Of a DNA stretch of 64,000 nucleotides, positions 1 through 11,400 are shown one piece after another. This DNA is from Megaleporinus macrocephalus. Taxonomy: Eukaryota; Chordata; Actinopteri; Characiformes; Anostomidae. Each line of letters starts with the position of its first letter. The stretch's first letter is position 1. The stretch covers positions 13,930,274 through 13,994,273 of the forward strand of contig CM038716.1 of assembly GCA_021613375.1 (NCBI GenBank), written 5' to 3'. The notes below the pieces were generated by a model, which had not been told where the DNA came from, searched no databases, and saw only the letters and a program-made list of their open reading frames with translations. The position numbers and the translations under genes were made by a program.

Positions 1-345
1 GGAGTTGTTGTGACTGAGAAGTTCTGGAGACCTAGCCGCTCAACCACCCATCTGTAAGCAGGCTTGTTAGCGTCTCAGATGAGACCAGCGATTGTAGCGT
101 CATCTGCAAGCTTCAGGGTTTTGACAGAGGGGTCCATGGAGGTGCAGTCATTAGTGTACAGCAGCTCTCGAGGCAGGTTGAACTTCATCAGCTGTCACAG
201 GAAGAACATCCTGTGTTGGCTTTTCTTTCCCTGAAGTGGACGCTGGTGTCACAGTCTTGTCGAGGGCTTCTCCTGACTAGTTCTTCAGGCAGTCTGGTGG
301 TTACTTTTTCTAAGTATCTCAACTGTGGTCTGAACTAGTCTAGTT
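1..345 (-). mobile_element. Broken LINE reverse-transcriptase fragment
   Basis: On the minus strand, about 97-200 reads as a non-LTR retrotransposon RT palm segment. A 'LYTNDCTS' stretch is followed by 'KLADDATIAGLI', which holds the ADD metal-binding motif near 97-108. The frame is stopped by a TGA just after 'GLI' (about 75-77). Upstream on the same strand (about 180-240) a segment resembling the post-palm 'FFL..L.KFNLPRELL' region sits before the palm block, so the order is rearranged or two fragments are fused. This is an L2/CR1/Rex-type fish LINE remnant, cut by the window edge. The exact clade is uncertain. Confidence 0.7.
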
Positions 346-359
346 CCTAAAAAATCCAA

Positions 360-2425
360 GGGCATCACTTGCTTCTACACATCCATTATAATACATTATA
401 AATGCACGTATAAGGTGTTATATGCCATACATAATGCCTTGCAATGCCAGTTACAAGCTTGTATGATTGCCTATAACTAGTTATAGTGACATGCAAGACA
501 CTTTATAACATAACAATGTATACCTTTATAATGTCAGCTTTCATAACGCATTATAACATCTATTCACAAGAACTCTGGTTAATACTTCCTTTGAATCTTG
601 AATTTGTAATCCATTTATAAGGTGTTATATGCCATACATAATGCCTGTTATTAGCTTGTACAATTGCCTATAGGTGGTTATAGTGACACACAAGACACTT
701 TATAACATAAAAATATATACCTTTATAATATCAGGTTTCATAACACATTATAACCTCTATCCATAAAAACTCCGGGTAACAATTCCTTTGAATCTTGAAT
801 GTATAATACATTGTCATGTGTATTGCCTTGCAATGCCAGTTACAAGCTTGTATGATTGCCTATAACTAGTTATGGTGACATAAAAGACACTTTATTACAT
901 AAAAGTATGTATCTTTATAATGTCAGGTTTCATAACACATTATAACATCTATCCATAAGAACACCGGGTAACACTTACTATAGATCCTGAATATATAATG
1001 CATTTATATTGTGGTACATGCCATACATAATGTCTTGCAATGCCAGTTATAAGCTTGTACAATTGCCTATAGGTGGTTATAGTGACACACAAGACACTTT
1101 ATAACATATAAATATATACGTTTATTACATTGTCAGATTTTATAATGCATTATAACCTCTATCCATAAGAACACCAGGTAACACTTACTATTGATCCTGT
1201 GTTTATAATGCATGTATAAGTTGTTATGTGCCATACATACATAATGTCTTACAATACCTGTCATCATTGCCTATAACTAGTTACAGTGACATATGAGACA
1301 CTCTATAACATAAAAGTATATACCTTTATAATGTCAGCTTTCATAACACATTATAACCTCTACCCATAAGAACTCCGGGTAACAATTCCTTTGAATCTTA
1401 AATGTATAATACATTGCCATGTGTAATGCCTTACAATGCCAGTTATAAGCTTGTACAATGGCCTATAACTAGTTATAGTAAAATGCACTACACAAAATAA
1501 AAGTATGTACGTTTATTATATTGTCAGATTTCATAACGCATTATAACCTATATCCATAAAAACACCAGGTGACACTTACTATTGACACTGTGTTTATAAT
1601 GCATGTATAAGGTGGTATATGCCATACTTAATGTCTTACAATACCTGTCATCATTGCCAATAACTAGTTACAGTGACTCAAAAGACACTTTATAACATAA
1701 AAGTATATATGTTTATAATGTCAGGTTTCATAACACATTATAACATCCATCCATAAGAACACCGGGTAACAATTACTATAGATCCTGTATATATAATGCA
1801 GTTATAATGTGGTACATGCCATACATAATGCCTTGCAATGCCTGTTGTAAGCTTGTACGATTGCCTATAAGTAGTTATAGTAAAATGCATGACACTTTAT
1901 AACATAAAAATATATACCTTTATAATGTCAGCTTTCATAACGCATTATAACATCTATACATAAGAACTCCGGGTAACAATTCCTTTGAATCTTGAGTTTG
2001 TAATATATTTATAAGGTGTTATATGCCATACGTAATGCCAGTTGTAAGCTTGTACAATTGCCTATAGGTGGCTATAGTGACACACAAGACAATATACTTG
2101 GATAAAATAAAAGTATATACGTTTATTATATTGTCAGATTTCATAACGCATTATAACCTATATCCATAAAAACACCAGGTGACACTTGCTATTGACACTG
2201 TGTTTATAATGCATGTATAAGGTGGTATATGCCATACTTAATGTCTTACAATACCTGTCATCATTGCCTATAACTAGTTACAGTGACTCAAAAGACACTT
2301 TATAACATAAAAGTATATATGTTTATAATGTCAGGTTTCATAACACATTATAACCATAAGAACTGGGTAACAATTTCTAATAATCCTGTATTTATAATGC
2401 ATTTATAAGGTGTTATATGTCATGC
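360..2425. repeat. Degenerate ~200-bp tandem satellite, about 10 copies
   Basis: A phrase like 'GGTGTTATATGCCATACA' recurs near 415, 621, 810, 1011, 1212, 1413, 1611, 1810, 2015, 2221 and 2409, giving a period of about 200 bp. Units contain TTATAATG/CATTATAA pairs, a GGGTAACA start and a CTAACTAGTTA-type palindrome. Copies differ by substitutions and small indels. Blocks near 1510 and 2119 are almost identical, as are blocks near 776 and 1377, suggesting a three-unit (~600-bp) higher-order period. No coding potential. Confidence 0.85.
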
Positions 2426-2790
2426 ATAATGTCTGTTAGCATTTAGCAACCAAAGCTATATTCATATTCCAATGTTATGTTCCTATTATTTAGATATATA
2501 CTAAACATTAACAATAGCTCCAAGCTGCAGTGCTTACGTCTTATAAGTCATCTATTAACAGTTAGATGTAATAACACTTCACTTAAAGCCTGTAATAGCC
2601 TGCTATAAACGTAACAGTGTCTACAGTGTTCTAATAAGCAGATATTAAAGTGTGTTATGGAACCTGACTTTATGAACTATCATGCAGTTACAAGAGCTTA
2701 TGGTGTTATAAGCATATATAAGCATATATAGCATATAACACCTTATTAATGCATTTATAACACATTATGAATACAGAAGTAATAGGACGT
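2340..2790. mobile_element. Element with inverted ends related to the 200-bp satellite
   Basis: The last satellite unit (2385-2419, 'TTTATAATGCATTTATAAGG') reappears in inverted orientation at about 2730-2780. The two copies would be terminal inverted repeats of a ~440-bp non-autonomous element with a distinct interior. The adjoining satellite therefore looks like tandem expansion of one end. Single copies of the same end occur near 38230 and 38700. Superfamily not assigned. Confidence 0.45.
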
Positions 2791-3570
2791 GCTACGCATT
2801 GCTTCTGAAATGTGAAATCAGAAAACTTGTGTTTGACTCTTCTGCTACATTAATGAGCCCCCGCGGCTGGGGGGGAAATGTTTAGCCAGCAGCAATTTGC
2901 GAGGCGTGAATATAAGCATAGCTCATAATTAACTCAAAGGAAGCTCTCAAGGGACTTGTTTAGGCTGCCCCCCCCCCCCCCCCCGCGTGCTCCTTCCTAA
3001 TCTGTGTTAATTGTTTTACACTCACTTTCACTCCATCAATCACTTTATTCCAGCACCGAGCGAGAGGACCTAATAGAATTATCATTTGCAGCTTCTTGCA
3101 TGTTTGTTTTTTGTTATTATTTTTTTTAGATCTTCTGCTGGAGCCGCATTCCTGAAAATCAGCGTTCCTGTTCGGAATATTTATAGATGTGTAGCGAACT
3201 CAGAGCGGCGTCCCTGCGGACTAACAGGGATCTGCATTCAGAGCAGTTTTTTTATTATTATTTATTTACAGATTTTGCAACCAAAAGTTGAAAAAGTGAT
3301 ACGTGGAACGAATGTTTTTGATAGGTGGCGATGACGGATAGTCTGATGTATTCAGATAATACATTAGATCAGAATCTGATCAAGATAGAAACATAAGAAT
3401 ATGAACTGAGTTTACTCGTTATTTGCTGTATCATCAATGCTGTATTTAAATAGAACATTTTTTTTATTTTTTATTAATTATTTATCTTTAAGATATTTCT
3501 TTGGACCGACCCAAAAGTACCGCAGTGTCAGGATGAAAGTCAGTGCTTAGTGTTTTGGCATCATTTGTCA
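2791..3570. other. Single-copy-looking spacer
   Basis: No repeat recognised apart from the poly-C run and short T-rich runs. The stretch 2820-3080 has mixed composition and could be unique non-coding DNA. Open frames here are short and unsupported. Confidence 0.5.
2968..2984. repeat. Poly-C tract (17 C)
   Basis: An uninterrupted run of 17 cytosines sits between TAGGCTG and GCGTGC. Length is likely polymorphic and prone to sequencing error. Confidence 0.95.
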
Positions 3571-4611
3571 TACACACACTAGGGGGCAGTGAAACACCCA
3601 CATACACATATACACTACTAAACACACACACTAGAGGGCAGTGAAACACCCACATACACACATACACTACTAAACACACACACTAGGAGGCAGTGAAACA
3701 CCCACATACACACATACACTACTGAACACACACACTAGGGGGCAGTGAAACACCCACATATACATATACACTACTAAACACACACACTAGAGGGCAGTGA
3801 AACACCCACATACACATATACACTACTAAACACACACACTAGGAGGCAGTGAAACACCCACATACACACATACACTACTGAACACACACACTAGAGGGCA
3901 GTGAAACACCCACATACACATATACACTACTAAACACACACACTAGAGGGCAGTGAAACACCCACTTACACATATACACTACTAAACACACACACTAGGA
4001 GGCAGTGAAACACCCACATACACACATACACTACTGAACACACACACACTAGGGGGCAGTGAAACACCCACATGCACATATACACTACTGAACACCCACA
4101 TACACATATACACTACTGAACACACACAATAGGGGGCAGTGAAACACCCACATACACATAAACACTACTGAACACACACAATAGGGGGCAGTGAAACACC
4201 CGCATGCACACACACACTACTGAACACCCACATACACATATACACTACTGAACACACACAATAGGGGGCAGTGAAACACCAGCATGCACACATACACTAC
4301 TGAACACCCACATACACATATACACTACTGAACACACACACTAGGGGGCAGTGAAACACCCACATACACTATAAAACACACAAACACTAGGGGGCAGTGA
4401 AACACCCACATACACATATACACTACTGAACACACACACTAGGAGGCAGTGAACATACACACATACACTACTGAACACACACACACTAGGGGGCAGTGAA
4501 ACATCCACATATACACACACTAGTGAACACACACACTAGGGCTCAGTAAAACACCCACTTATGCACACACTAGTGAACACACACGCACACACTAGGGGGC
4601 AGTGAAACACC

Positions 4612-4642
<31 letters not shown>

Positions 4643-5030
4643 TAGTGAACACACACACTAGGGTTCAGTGAAACACCCAGTTATGCACACACTAGTCAAC
4701 ACACACACACTAGTCAACAAACACACACACTAGGGTTCAGTGAAAGACCTACTTATGCACTCACTAGTAAACACACACACACACTAGGGTTCAGTGAAAC
4801 ACCCACTTATGCACACACTAGTGAACACACACACACACTAGGGGGCAGTGAAAAAAACACATACACACACACACTAGTGAACACACATACTAGGGTTCAG
4901 TGAAACACCCATTTATGCACACGCTAGTCAACAAACACACACACTAGGGTTCAGTGAAACACCCACATGCAAAAACACTAGTGAACACACACACACTAAG
5001 GGCCAGTGAAACTCCTGCATACACACACAC
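3571..5030 (+). repeat. CTAGGGGGCAGTG minisatellite, array 1
   Basis: Tandem units of roughly 50-60 bp combine 'CACACACTAGGGGGCAGTG', 'AAACACCCACATACACA' and 'TACACTACTGAACAC' pieces. The left part is regular. From about 4500 the units vary, with AC-microsatellite stretches and a GGGTTCAGTG variant. The core CACTAGGGGGCAG agrees with the vertebrate CTCF core consensus at almost every position, always on the plus strand. The short frames on either strand are products of the repeat. Confidence 0.9.
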
Positions 5031-6305
5031 ATATTAGCAGTCCAATCAGAACAAAGCTCATTAAATCTGCCTTGAAAGGTAACGGCCTGTTACAGGTAAA
5101 ACAGCAGAGGCTGGAAACCAGTCATACCTGTACAGATATGATGAGTGGGCTTCTTGGGGGGATTAAATCAATAAGGACCCCCGATAAGACCACCTGCAGC
5201 GTACCAGTGGATTAGGTTTCTCAGGTTTTTATGTACCAGTTGAGGAACATCACTGGTCTTCTTTGAATCTTGAAGGTTCTCCTCCGTGTGTAATCGTGGA
5301 AGCTGAACTGTGGTAATGTTCTCTAATCAAGATTTTCTCTTTCTTTCCTTCTCGCTCGCCCCCTGGTGGCGTTCCTGCTGCTGCGGCCTTTTCAATCTAA
5401 AAGGTAAGACATGGTTTATATATACACAGGGCGGCGTGTGAAGGCCTGGTCGTGCCGTGTGTGGAAAGAGGTCAGGGTGTTTGTGGTCTGGGTTGTTGTT
5501 TGGTTGGTGATGTTCACCTGATGAGTGGTGATGATGCTGAGAGTTTTGAAAGAGGCTTGAAGCTCGATTAGAAATATCTACATCTCCCTGGTTCTAACGG
5601 GTGGTGATTTGATGATCAGGGGTCAGATTGAAGATGGACTACACATGTTTACTGTAGCCCCCGGGGGGAGGTTTGGTTTCCTGTTAAGCTTTTATTTTCT
5701 GGCAGATCTCGGAATTTAAATGGATGTGAGGTAACAGATCACCAAGGCCTTAAATCCGGTAGGGAATTTAATTGGGGTGCTGAAATTTAAGGCAGTATGA
5801 AAACATAAACACAAACCGGATACAATAACCTGGTCTTAATTTCTAACCACCTCCACACGACCTGCCAATGTTTGATTTAATTATAGTTAACAGTTTTATT
5901 ATTTTGATATTTAGTTTATTCATTTATTTTTATTTTTATTTCCTTTTACAATTATTTTATAGTTTTTTATTACTCTATTATTATCAATATTAATATTTAT
6001 TATTTATTTTACTATTTTACTACTATATTTATATTAACTTTATTGACTTATTTTTATTCTTTTACGATTTATCTGAATTTCTCTGTTCTTTTTGTTTCTT
6101 TTACATTTTACATACTCAATAAAATTAATTTTAATTGATTTATTCATTTATGCTCGGCAACATTGTAATCAAAGGATTGATTAATTGTTTGATTGATTGA
6201 CATCCTCTATCTGCGCTGTCATTCTAGACTTTAAGCCAGTGTACTAAGCGAGTGACCAATCAGAATGTTTGATATTTGGTGTATTAGATGAATTTTCCAT
6301 TCCAC
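5031..6305. other. Single-copy-looking spacer between the two arrays
   Basis: The part 5031-5870 has mixed composition. The part 5875-6160 is strongly AT-rich with many TTATT runs. A pyrimidine tract (5335-5365) precedes AAAAGGTAAGAC near 5398, a donor-like site, but no acceptor AG lies suitably upstream. No gene is called. Confidence 0.45.
5358..5371 (-). promoter_or_regulatory. CTCF-like motif, minus orientation
   Basis: The reverse complement reads CGCCACCAGGGGGC, a very good match to the vertebrate CTCF core (CCASYAGRKGGCRS). It lies between two arrays whose similar motifs point the other way. Binding is inferred from the motif only. Confidence 0.5.
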
Positions 6306-6308
6306 AGT

Positions 6309-6328
6309 TAACCCTAACCCTAACCCTA
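6309..6328. repeat. Short interstitial telomere-type repeat
   Basis: About 3.3 units of TAACCC (vertebrate telomere repeat, C-strand) stand right at the left border of array 2. Confidence 0.85.
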
Positions 6329-6329
6329 G

Positions 6330-7205
6330 AGAAACACACACTAGTGAACACACACACTAGGGGGCAGTGAAACACCCACACACACACACTAGTGAACACA
6401 CACTGTAGGGGGCAGTGAAACACCCACATACACACACACACACTAGGGGGCAGTGAAACACCCACATACACACACACTAGGGGGCAGTGAAACACCCACA
6501 TACACACACACACACTAGGGGGCAGTGAAACACCCACATACACACACACACACTAGGAGGCAGTGAAACACACACACACACACACACACTAGGGGGCAGT
6601 GAAACACCCACATACACACACACACTAGGAGGCAGTGAAACACACACACACACACACTAGGAGGCAGTGAAACACATACACTAGGAGGCAGTGAAACACA
6701 CACACACACACACTAGGAGAAAGTGAAACACACACACACACTAGGAGGCAGTGAAACACACACACACACTAGGAGGCAGTGAAACACATACACTAGGAGG
6801 CAGTGAAACACACACACACACACACTAGGAGAAAGTGAAACACACACACACACTAGGAGGCAGTGAAACACACACACACACTAGGAGGCAGTGAAACACA
6901 TGCACACACTAGGAGGCAGTGAAACACATACACACACTAGGAGGCAGTGAAACACATGCACACATACTAGGAGGCAGTGAAACACACACACACACTAGGA
7001 GGCAGTGAAACACACACACACACTAGGAGGCAGTGAAACACACACACACACTAGGAGGCAGTGAAACACATACACACACACTAGGAGGCAGTGAAACACA
7101 TTCACACACATTAGGAGGCAGTGAAACACATACACACACACTAGGAGGCAGTGAAACACATACACACACACTAGGAGGCAGTGAAACACAAACACACACA
7201 GTAGT
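6330..7205 (+). repeat. CTAGGGGGCAGTG minisatellite, array 2
   Basis: Units of about 30-45 bp: CACACACACTAGGAGGCAGTG followed by AAACACACACA. On the left most cores are AGGGGGCAG. From about 6630 most are AGGAGGCAG, a weaker CTCF-like form. It has the same orientation as array 1. Confidence 0.9.
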
Positions 7206-7290
7206 GAACACCCAGTGAGCACACTTGCCCGGATTGGTGGGCAGCCCTATCCACAGTACCCAGAGAGCAGGATTGCCCTACAGACAGGCT
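7206..7290 (+). mobile_element. Non-tandem flank of the CTAGGGGGCAGTG element
   Basis: 'CAGTGAGCACACTTGCCCGG' and the following ~60 bp (GGTGGGCAGCC, CCACAGTACCC, GAGAGCAG) match the segment after array 3 at 46636-46700. A shared flank after two separate arrays shows that the array core comes from a dispersed fish element, apparently expanded at each site. Confidence 0.7.
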
Positions 7291-7640
7291 GGTCTGGGGT
7301 TTATCAGTGGAGTGCACGGCGTCCTCAGTGTTAATAACTGTCTGGGCTAACGTGAGTAGGAATCATCTGAACAGCTCCAGCGCTGGTTAAAGTGGAGCTC
7401 CAGCCAACAAACTGCAAGAGGAAGTTTTATCTGGTTTCAGCTGAACATCCTGACCTGAACATCTCAGACTCCAGTGGCAGTAGTGAGAGAGAGACAGCAG
7501 CACAGCTCAGAGCTCAGAGCTCCCTAACAAGCTGCTCTCCAAAGCCCAGTTTCATTAGAGTGAAATTGTGCAGCTGATCTTTCATCAGAACCACACTGCA
7601 GACTCATCTGACCAATCAGTGCACTGCAGTCGCTTCACCA
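7291..7640. other. Single-copy-looking spacer
   Basis: Mixed-composition DNA with no recognisable repeat or gene. Confidence 0.4.
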
Positions 7641-7695
<55 letters not shown>

Positions 7696-7699
7696 AATG

Positions 7700-7779
<80 letters not shown>

Positions 7780-8005
7780 ATATCTATCTATCTATCTTAA
7801 TGTTGTATAGTTATCTATCTATCTATCTATCTTAATGTTGTATAGTTATCTATCTATCTATCTGTCTATCTATCTATCTTAATGTTGTATAGTTATCTAT
7901 CTATCTATCTATCTTAATGTTGTATAGTTATCTATCTATCTATCTATCTTAATGTTGTATAGTTATCTATCTATCTATCTATCTATCTATCTTAATGTTG
8001 TATAG

Positions 8006-8044
<39 letters not shown>

Positions 8045-8126
8045 AATGTTGTATAGTTATCTATCTATCTATCTTAATGTTGTATAGTTATCTATCTATC
8101 TATCTATCTATCTTAATGTTGTATAG

Positions 8127-8188
<62 letters not shown>
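7641..8188. repeat. ATCT/AGAT microsatellite with periodic spacer
   Basis: Long (ATCT)n runs are broken about ten times by a TTAATGTT spacer, usually TTAATGTTGTATAGTT. The blocks of ATCT plus spacer are themselves repeated in tandem, with different tetranucleotide counts. Confidence 0.95.
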
Positions 8189-8764
8189 GTTTGTGAGGTA
8201 AATTCTCTACAGTATGTATATAAAGGAGAAGTGGAGGTATATAAATATCTCAGTAAGGTTCAGGATCTTAATCACTGAGATGTGTGGGGGGTGTTTGGGG
8301 ACTGATGTACTGCTGAGTTAGTGACACACACATGAAGCACAGCTGTACAGCACAGTGTCTATTCTAAACCGGTCGAGCAGCTGTGCTGAGAGTGAACTGT
8401 ACACGGCTGGACTGGTACTCACTGTTTATCTTTATTTAATAAATGTAAACATACGTCACTGGAGCTGCGGCCTCTGATTTCTAGCTGGATGTAAGTGTGT
8501 TATTTGTATTTGTGCAGTATTATGTTTAGCTAACGCGGTTAGCTGTATTGTTTTATTAGGATTCATACTCCAGCGTGGGCTAATCAGTAGGCCGGGCTCG
8601 TGCTGCCGCCATGCAGCCGCTCTGCCTTTCAGCCAAACATAAACATCTGTGTTTTGCCTCAGAATCTAAAACTAATTCACAGAAATGAAGCCAGTTTGTT
8701 CTTATTTCAATGTAAAGTGTGAGAACTCCAGCAGCACAGCAGACAGTTCGTTATCCCTGAGTTT
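8189..8764. other. Single-copy-looking spacer
   Basis: Mixed-composition DNA. An ATG at 8611 has a perfect GCCGCC context but opens only about 25 codons, so no gene is called. Confidence 0.4.
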
Positions 8765-10852
8765 TAGTACACTACCAGTTAAACGTTTTAGATACACTAC
8801 CAGCCAAACGTTTTAGTACACTACCAGCCAAACGTTTTAGATACACTACCAGTTAAACGTTTTAGATACACTACCAGTTAAACGTTTTAGATACACTACC
8901 AGCCAAACGTTTTAGATACACTACCAGTTAAACGTTTTAGATACACTACCAGCCAAACGTTTTAGATACACTACCAGTTAAACGTTTTAGATACACTACC
9001 AGCCAAACGTTTTAGATACACTACCAGTTAAACGTTTTAGATACACTACCAGTTAAACGTTTTAGATACACTACCAGCCAAACGTTTTAGATACACTACC
9101 AGTCAAACGTTTTAGATACACTACCAGTCAAACGTTTTAGATACACTACCAGTCAAACGTTTTAGATACACTACCAGACAAACGTTTCAGATACACTACC
9201 AGCCAAACGTTTTAGATACACTACCAGTTAAACGTTTTAGATACACTACCAGTTAAACGTTTTAGATACACTACCAGCCAAACGTTTTAGATACACTACC
9301 AGTTAAACGTTTTAGATACACTACCAGCCAAACGTTTTAGATACACTACCAGTTAAACGTTTTAGATACACTACCAGCCAAACGTTTTAGATACACTACC
9401 AGTTAAACGTTTTAGATACACTACCAGCCAAACGTTTTAGATACACTACCAGTTAAACGTTTAGATACACTACCAGCCAAACGTTTTAGATACACTACCA
9501 GTTAAACGTTTTAGATACACTACCAGTTAAACGTTTTAGATACACTACCAGACAAACGTTTTAGATACACTACCAGTCAAACGTTTTAGATACACTACCA
9601 GTCAAACGTTTTAGATACACTACCAGTTAAACGTTTTAGATACACTACCAGACAAACGTTTTAGATACACTACCAGTCAAACGTTTTAGATACACTACCA
9701 GTTAAACGTTTTAGATACACTACCAGACAAACGTTTTAGATACACTACCAGCCAAACGTTTTAGATACACTACCAGTTAAACGTTTTAGATACACTACCA
9801 GACAAACATTTTAGATACACTACCAGCCAAACGTTTTAGATACACTACCAGTCAAACGTTTTAGATATACTACCAGTCAAACGTTTTAGATACACTACCA
9901 GCCAAACGTTTTAGATACACTACCAGTCAAACGTTTTAGATACACTACCAGACAAACGTTTTAGATACACTACCAGTCAAACGTTTTAGATACACTACCA
10001 GCCAAACGTTTTAGATACACTACCAGTCAAACGTTTTAGATACACTACCAGACAAACGTTTTAGATACACTACCAGCCAAACGTTTTAGATACACTACCA
10101 GCCAAACGTTTTAGTACACTACCAGACAAACGTTTTAGATACACTACCAGACAAACGTTTTAGATACACTACCAGTCAAACGTTTTAGATACACTACCAG
10201 ACAAACGTTTTAGATATACTACCAGTCAAACGTTTTAGATACACTACCAGCCAAACGTTTTAGATACACTACCAGTCAAACGTTTTAGATACACTACCAG
10301 CCAAACGTTTTAGATACACTACCAGTCAAACGTTTTAGATACACTACCAGCCAAACGTTTTAGTACACTACCAGACAAACGTTTTAGATACACTACCAGC
10401 CAAAAGTTTTATATACACTACCAGCCAAACGTTTTAGATACACTACCAGCCAAACGTTTTAGTACACTACCAGCCAAACGTTTTAGATACACTACCAGAC
10501 AAACGTTTTAGATACACTACCAGACAAGCGTTTTAGATACACTACCAGTCAAACGTTTTAGATACACTACCAGCCAAACGTTTTAGATACACTACCAGTC
10601 AAACGTTTTAGATACACTACCAGCCAAACGTTTTAGATACACTACCAGTCAAACGTTTTAGATACACTACCAGTCAAACGTTTTAGATACACTACCAGTC
10701 AAACGTTTTAGATACACTACCAGCCAAACGTTTTAGATACACTACCAGTCAAACGTTTTAGATACACTACCAGTCAAACGTTTTAGATACACTACCAGTC
10801 AAACGTTTTAGATACACTACCAGCCAAACGTTTTAGATACACTACCAGTCAA
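8765..10852 (+). repeat. 26-bp minisatellite, about 80 copies
   Basis: Unit: 'ATACACTACCAG' + NNN + 'AAACGTTTTAG'. The three-base position alternates mainly between TTA and CCA on the left, and TCA, ACA and CCA on the right. The core ACTACCAGTCAAACGTTTT resembles a common Tc1-type fish transposon end (ACCAGTCAAAAGTTT). A single inverted copy of such an end is at 55985-56012. There are no unique spacers, so it is not CRISPR-like. Confidence 0.95.
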
Positions 10853-10975
10853 TGCCACAGTAGACTTGTTTTCATTTCTTCATTGGTGGTGTAAAATGAG
10901 GAGTGGAGACCAGAATGTGGTTCCAGATGTGATTTCTGATGAAGACAAAGAAATATCCATATTTATACCCTTAAA

Positions 10976-11228
10976 CATGAGTTAACCCCTTATCTACTGG
11001 ACTTACTGGACATGAGTTAACCCCTTATCTACTGGACTTACTGGACATGACTCAACCCCTTATCTACTGGACTTACTGGACTTGAGTTAACCACTTATCT
11101 ACTGGACATGAGTTAATCCCTTATCTACTGGACATACTGGACTTGAGTTAACCCCTTAACTACTGGACATGAGTTAATCCCTTATCTACTGAACATACTG
11201 GACTTGAGTTAACCCCTTATCTACTGGA
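10976..11228 (+). repeat. ~35-bp minisatellite (GAGTTAACCCCTTATCTACTGG)
   Basis: About seven units of 24-35 bp built from 'ATGAGTTAACCCCTTATC' and 'TACTGGACTTACTGGAC'. The same words occur singly just downstream (11290-11360) and at 61185-61230, so the array seems to have grown from a dispersed element. Confidence 0.9.
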
Positions 11229-11289
11229 CCAGAGACCAGACGGGAGTGTGGTGTTAGGATATTAAGTGCTCAGCTGACTTGATTCCGGT

Positions 11290-11400
11290 ACCCTGTTTTA
11301 CAACCTCATACCTGAGTTAACCCTGATCTACTAGACATAAGACAGGATCCTCAACAAATAAAGGACGTGCCAGCCATGAACATCTCCTGACCATGTTTGT
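11290..11400 (+). mobile_element. Dispersed repeat fragment (copy also at 61165-61325)
   Basis: 'GAGTTAACCCTGATCTACT', then 'GACAGGATCCTCAA' and 'GCCATGAAC..CTCCTGACC', match the 61165-61325 segment in order. Family unassigned. Confidence 0.6.

Noticed and set aside
5335..5405. Possible exon with donor AAAAGGTAAGAC
   Set aside because: No AG acceptor between the pyrimidine tract and the donor, so an exon cannot be defined.
3488..7222. Cys/Val-rich 60-100-codon minus-strand frames
   Set aside because: Read-through of AC-rich minisatellite units, with the same pattern in several frames.
7568..7810. IYLSIYLS-type frame
   Set aside because: Translation of the ATCT microsatellite.
8611..8688. 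ATG in a perfect GCCGCC context
   Set aside because: Opens only about 25 codons and the region shows no other gene signal.
8765..10852. CRISPR-like array
   Set aside because: Units are contiguous 26-bp repeats with only three variable bases and no unique spacers, in clearly vertebrate DNA.
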